Source: Gammaproteobacteria bacterium
GTDB taxonomy: Bacteria > Pseudomonadota > Gammaproteobacteria > JAABTG01
Length of the DNA stretch: 6,856 bases
Assembly (NCBI GenBank): GCA_030066245.1
Contig: JASJBY010000216.1
Span: 1-6,856, forward strand
Direction of reading: 5' to 3'
Shown one piece after another: positions 5,923 to 6,856 of this stretch (its first letter is position 1; every line of letters starts with the position of its first letter). Under the pieces are notes generated by a model. That model did not search any database. It was not told the origin of the DNA and was given only the letters and a program-made list of their open reading frames with translations. Position numbers and translations under genes: made by a program.

Positions 5923-6009
5923 CTCGTGAATCGTAAACAGTGAGCAGTGAATAGTGACTGGTGAATGGTGACTCGTGCATCGTGAGCAGTGAGTAGTGGC
6001 TGGTGATTC
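5919..6009 (+). repeat. Heptanucleotide GTGANNN array 2 (13 units)
   Basis: Thirteen 7-nt units start at 5919 and repeat every 7 nt without a slip to 6003; ten have exact GTGA, the others GTAA (5933), GTGC (5975) and GTGG (5996). The variable triplets show a higher-order structure. Block A (5919-5967) reads CTC, ATC, ACA, GCA, ATA, CTG, ATG. Block B (5968-6009) reads CTC, ATC, GCA, GTA, CTG, TTC. Without its extra ACA unit, block A matches block B at 37 of 42 positions. The same order occurs in array 1 near trpS. The GTGA strand is sense for yciB and yciI. Units alternate around the helix so that every third unit (21 bp) falls on the same face. The function is unknown. Confidence 0.92.
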
Positions 6010-6052
6010 GGAAAAGGCGGATAGCCGGTAAATTTCGAAAACCCCATGTGCC

Positions 6053-6080
6053 CCGTGGTCTACTCCTGGGAGAATGGTGA
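6053..6080 (+). repeat. Direct repeat copy 2, right of array 2
   Basis: CCGTGG (6053-6058) and GGGAGAATGGTGA (6068-6080) match copy 1 at 5895-5922 in all but one base of the two conserved blocks, with identical 9-nt internal spacing. Here the terminal GTGA is not followed by further heptads. Confidence 0.5.
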
Positions 6081-6083
6081 GTT

Positions 6084-6123
6084 GGGCCACGCGAGGTGAG
6101 GCGGGCCTTCACCCGCGTGGTCT
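6084..6123. repeat. Strong inverted repeat / hairpin upstream of yciI
   Basis: CCACGCG (6087-6093) pairs with CGCGTGG (6114-6120) and GGTGA (6095-6099) with TCACC (6109-6113). This gives 12 base pairs with a single bulged A (6094) and a 9-nt loop (6100-6108); GGG 6084-6086 can extend it through wobble pairs with TCT 6121-6123. No T-run follows, so it is unlikely to be a factor-independent terminator. It overlaps the possible -35 of yciI, so it may act as an operator, an RNA-stabilising 3' end for yciB mRNA, or a processing site. Confidence 0.7.
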
Positions 6124-6137
6124 CCCGTGGCTACACT
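6108..6137 (+). promoter_or_regulatory. Possible yciI-bolA promoter
   Basis: TTCACC (6108-6113) and TACACT (6132-6137) are separated by 18 nt; each matches the sigma70 consensus at four of six positions. The -10 region (CTACACTCTG) resembles that proposed for yciB (GTATACTCTG). The -35 lies in the right arm of the hairpin at 6084-6123. Confidence 0.3.
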
Positions 6138-6179
6138 CTGTGCGTGACTCGGAAACCCTAGCTCGAAATCGAAACAGGT

Positions 6180-6479
6180 ATGTTCTACGCCATCATTGCC
6201 CGAGACGGCAAAGACAGTCTCGCACGCCGCCGCCGTGCACGACCCGCCCATTTGGAAAGGCTTGAAAAGCTAAAGGCTGACGGCCGCCTGCTGTTGGCTG
6301 GTCCGCATCCCGCCATCGACAGCGAGGACCCGGGCCCCGCAGGCTTTTCCGGCAGTCTCGTTGTCGCGGAATTTCCTTCCCTCAATGAGGCTCAGGCCTG
6401 GGCCGACGCCGACCCCTATGTGGAGGCGGGTGTCTACACGCGGGTGAAGGTGAAGCCTTTTCTGAAGGTGCTGCCGTGA
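6180..6479 (+). CDS. yciI: YciI family protein
   Basis: The 99-residue product aligns along its whole length with E. coli YciI (98 aa), a small cytoplasmic ferredoxin-like-fold protein of the YCII/dimeric alpha-beta barrel group. Its biochemical role is not firmly known; related domains include muconolactone isomerase-like and dehydrochlorinase enzymes. Landmarks are the start MFYAIIARDG, RPAHL at 21-25 with the conserved His24, GRLLLAGPHPA at 35-45, GFSGSLVVAEF at 55-65, and AWADADPYVEAGVY at 73-86 with the conserved Asp-Pro pair. The ATG at 6180 is set by family alignment; its ribosome-binding site is poor (AGG only 1-2 nt away). Its stop TGA overlaps the bolA GTG start by 4 nt, so the two are co-translated. 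Confidence 0.94.
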   Translation: MFYAIIARDGKDSLARRRRARPAHLERLEKLKADGRLLLAGPHPAIDSEDPGPAGFSGSLVVAEFPSLNEAQAWADADPYVEAGVYTRVKVKPFLKVLP

Positions 6480-6760
6480 GCGCAGAGACCCGGCGCATGC
6501 GCATGATTCGGGAACGGCTTAGTGCGGCCCTGTCGCCGACTTCCCTGAACATTGAGGACGATAGCCACCGCCATGCCGGTCACGCGGGGGCCCGCGACGG
6601 CCGCGGGCACTTCAACCTGGTCATCGTCTCAGCCGCGTTTCAGGACAAGAAGCTGATAGAGCGTCATCGGATGGTGTACGAGGCACTAGGCGACGCCATG
6701 CAGACCGACATCCATGCGCTCAGCATCAAGGCTTACTCGCCAGAAGAGGCCATCAGCTAG
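6476..6760 (+). CDS. bolA: BolA family protein
   Basis: BolA proteins partner with monothiol glutaredoxins (Grx4 type) to bind [2Fe-2S] clusters and also act as DNA-binding or stress morphogens. The 94-residue product has the KH-like BolA fold signatures IRERLSAAL at 11-19, SHRHAGH at 30-36, GHFNLVIVSAAF at 44-55, RHRMVYEAL at 63-71 and the invariant late His80 in IHALSIKAYSPEE. It is shorter at the C-terminus than E. coli BolA (105 aa). The start is GTG 6476-6478, overlapping the yciI stop (GTGA), with AAGG about 7 nt upstream; ATG codons at 6497 and 6503 are alternatives that would remove only non-conserved residues. Confidence 0.95.
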   Translation: MSAETRRMRMIRERLSAALSPTSLNIEDDSHRHAGHAGARDGRGHFNLVIVSAAFQDKKLIERHRMVYEALGDAMQTDIHALSIKAYSPEEAIS

Positions 6761-6856
6761 ATAGCTGTTCGGAAATATCGGTCACGAACGGCGATACAGC
6801 TGGTGTGGGACCCGGCCGAGGCGTTGGCTCCGCTAAATCTCGCCAGGCCTTGCGTC
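6761..6856. other. Sequence downstream of bolA
   Basis: No recognisable gene starts in these 96 nt, although a frame from GTG 6803 stays open to the edge (VWDPAEALAPLNLARPCV) without a Shine-Dalgarno sequence or recognisable similarity. A short palindrome CAGCTA-GA-TAGCTG (6754-6767) spans the bolA stop, and a related ACAGCT lies at 6796-6801. Neither is followed by T residues. Confidence 0.4.

Larger units (their letters stand above)
5833..6179. other. yciB-yciI spacer with repeat array, direct repeats and hairpin
   Basis: This 347-nt stretch has no credible gene; minus-strand frames crossing it read through the repeat because its TCAC strand has few stops. From left to right it holds a GC-rich part with a run of seven C (5871-5877) and a loose GCGGGT/ACCCGC inverted pair (5849-5854, 5882-5887), the 13-unit heptad array (5919-6009), an AT-richer patch with TTTCGAAA (about 6033-6040), a second copy of the sequence that flanks the array, a strong hairpin (6084-6123) and a possible yciI promoter. 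No factor-independent terminator is seen after yciB. Confidence 0.6.

Noticed and set aside
1395..6009. CRISPR arrays
   Set aside because: Repeat units are 7 nt with 3-nt variable parts; there are no 24-37-nt repeats, no unique spacers of about 30 nt and no cas genes.
5798..6112. Minus-strand ORFs across the yciB-yciI gap with SHYSLLT-like peptides
   Set aside because: These are by-products of the TCAC strand of array 2 and overlap the end of yciB; three frames are open at once, which is a property of the repeat and not of a gene.
6144..6155. GTGACTCGGAAA as an extra heptad-array remnant
   Set aside because: It resembles the end of array 2 (GTGATTCGGAAA at 6003) but is a single unit and out of the 7-nt phase; chance cannot be excluded.
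6754..6801. Terminator for bolA from CAGCTA/TAGCTG and ACAGCT repeats
   Set aside because: The palindrome has only a 2-nt spacer, the longer pairing is six base pairs with a 27-nt loop, and no T-run follows.

Overview
The window looks like chromosomal DNA from a free-living gammaproteobacterium outside the Enterobacterales. It carries SMC-partner genes scpA and scpB, which Escherichia coli lacks because it uses MukBEF. It also carries clear orthologues of E. coli YciO, YciI, YciB, BolA and the PHP exonuclease RNase AM (YciV). The DNA is GC-rich, roughly 60% by eye. I cannot name a genus. No tRNA, rRNA, CRISPR array, insertion sequence or phage gene is visible.

Layout. Two gene sets diverge from a control region at about 5070-5265. 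On the minus strand, running leftwards, are rnm/yciV (PHP exonuclease), yciO (Sua5/YciO/YrdC family), a membrane site-2 protease (M50), trpS, scpA, and scpB, which leaves the window at base 1. Most junctions are tight: 13 nt between rnm and yciO, 13 nt between the protease stop and the trpS start, and a 1-nt TGATG overlap between scpA and scpB. The two wider gaps are yciO to protease (about 170 nt, possibly with an internal promoter) and trpS to scpA (204 nt). E. coli keeps yciV-yciO near rluB, so rluB probably lies just beyond base 1 (inference). On the plus strand are yciB (inner-membrane septation protein A), a 347-nt gap, yciI, and bolA, which overlaps yciI by 4 nt. The last 96 nt hold no recognisable gene.

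The genes are housekeeping: rRNA and RNA 5'-end processing (rnm), a nucleotide-binding TsaC paralogue (yciO), membrane proteolysis, tryptophan charging, chromosome condensation and segregation (scpAB), envelope integrity and septation (yciB), and iron-sulfur or stress functions (bolA). The TrpS has a C-terminal C-x21-C-x6-C-x2-C motif resembling the [4Fe-4S]-binding motif known from Thermotoga TrpS.

The unexpected element is a pair of degenerate heptanucleotide arrays of the form GTGANNN. One array, 9 units in strict 7-nt phase, begins at the trpS stop codon and fills part of the trpS-scpA spacer. The other, 13 units, lies in the yciB-yciI spacer. In both, the GTGA strand is the sense strand of the flanking genes. 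The variable triplets follow the same order (CTC, ATC, GCA, ATA, CTG), so both arrays derive from a common six-heptad, 42-bp super-unit rather than from independent slippage. They place stop codons in all three sense frames every 21 nt. This is the best candidate for something undescribed here.
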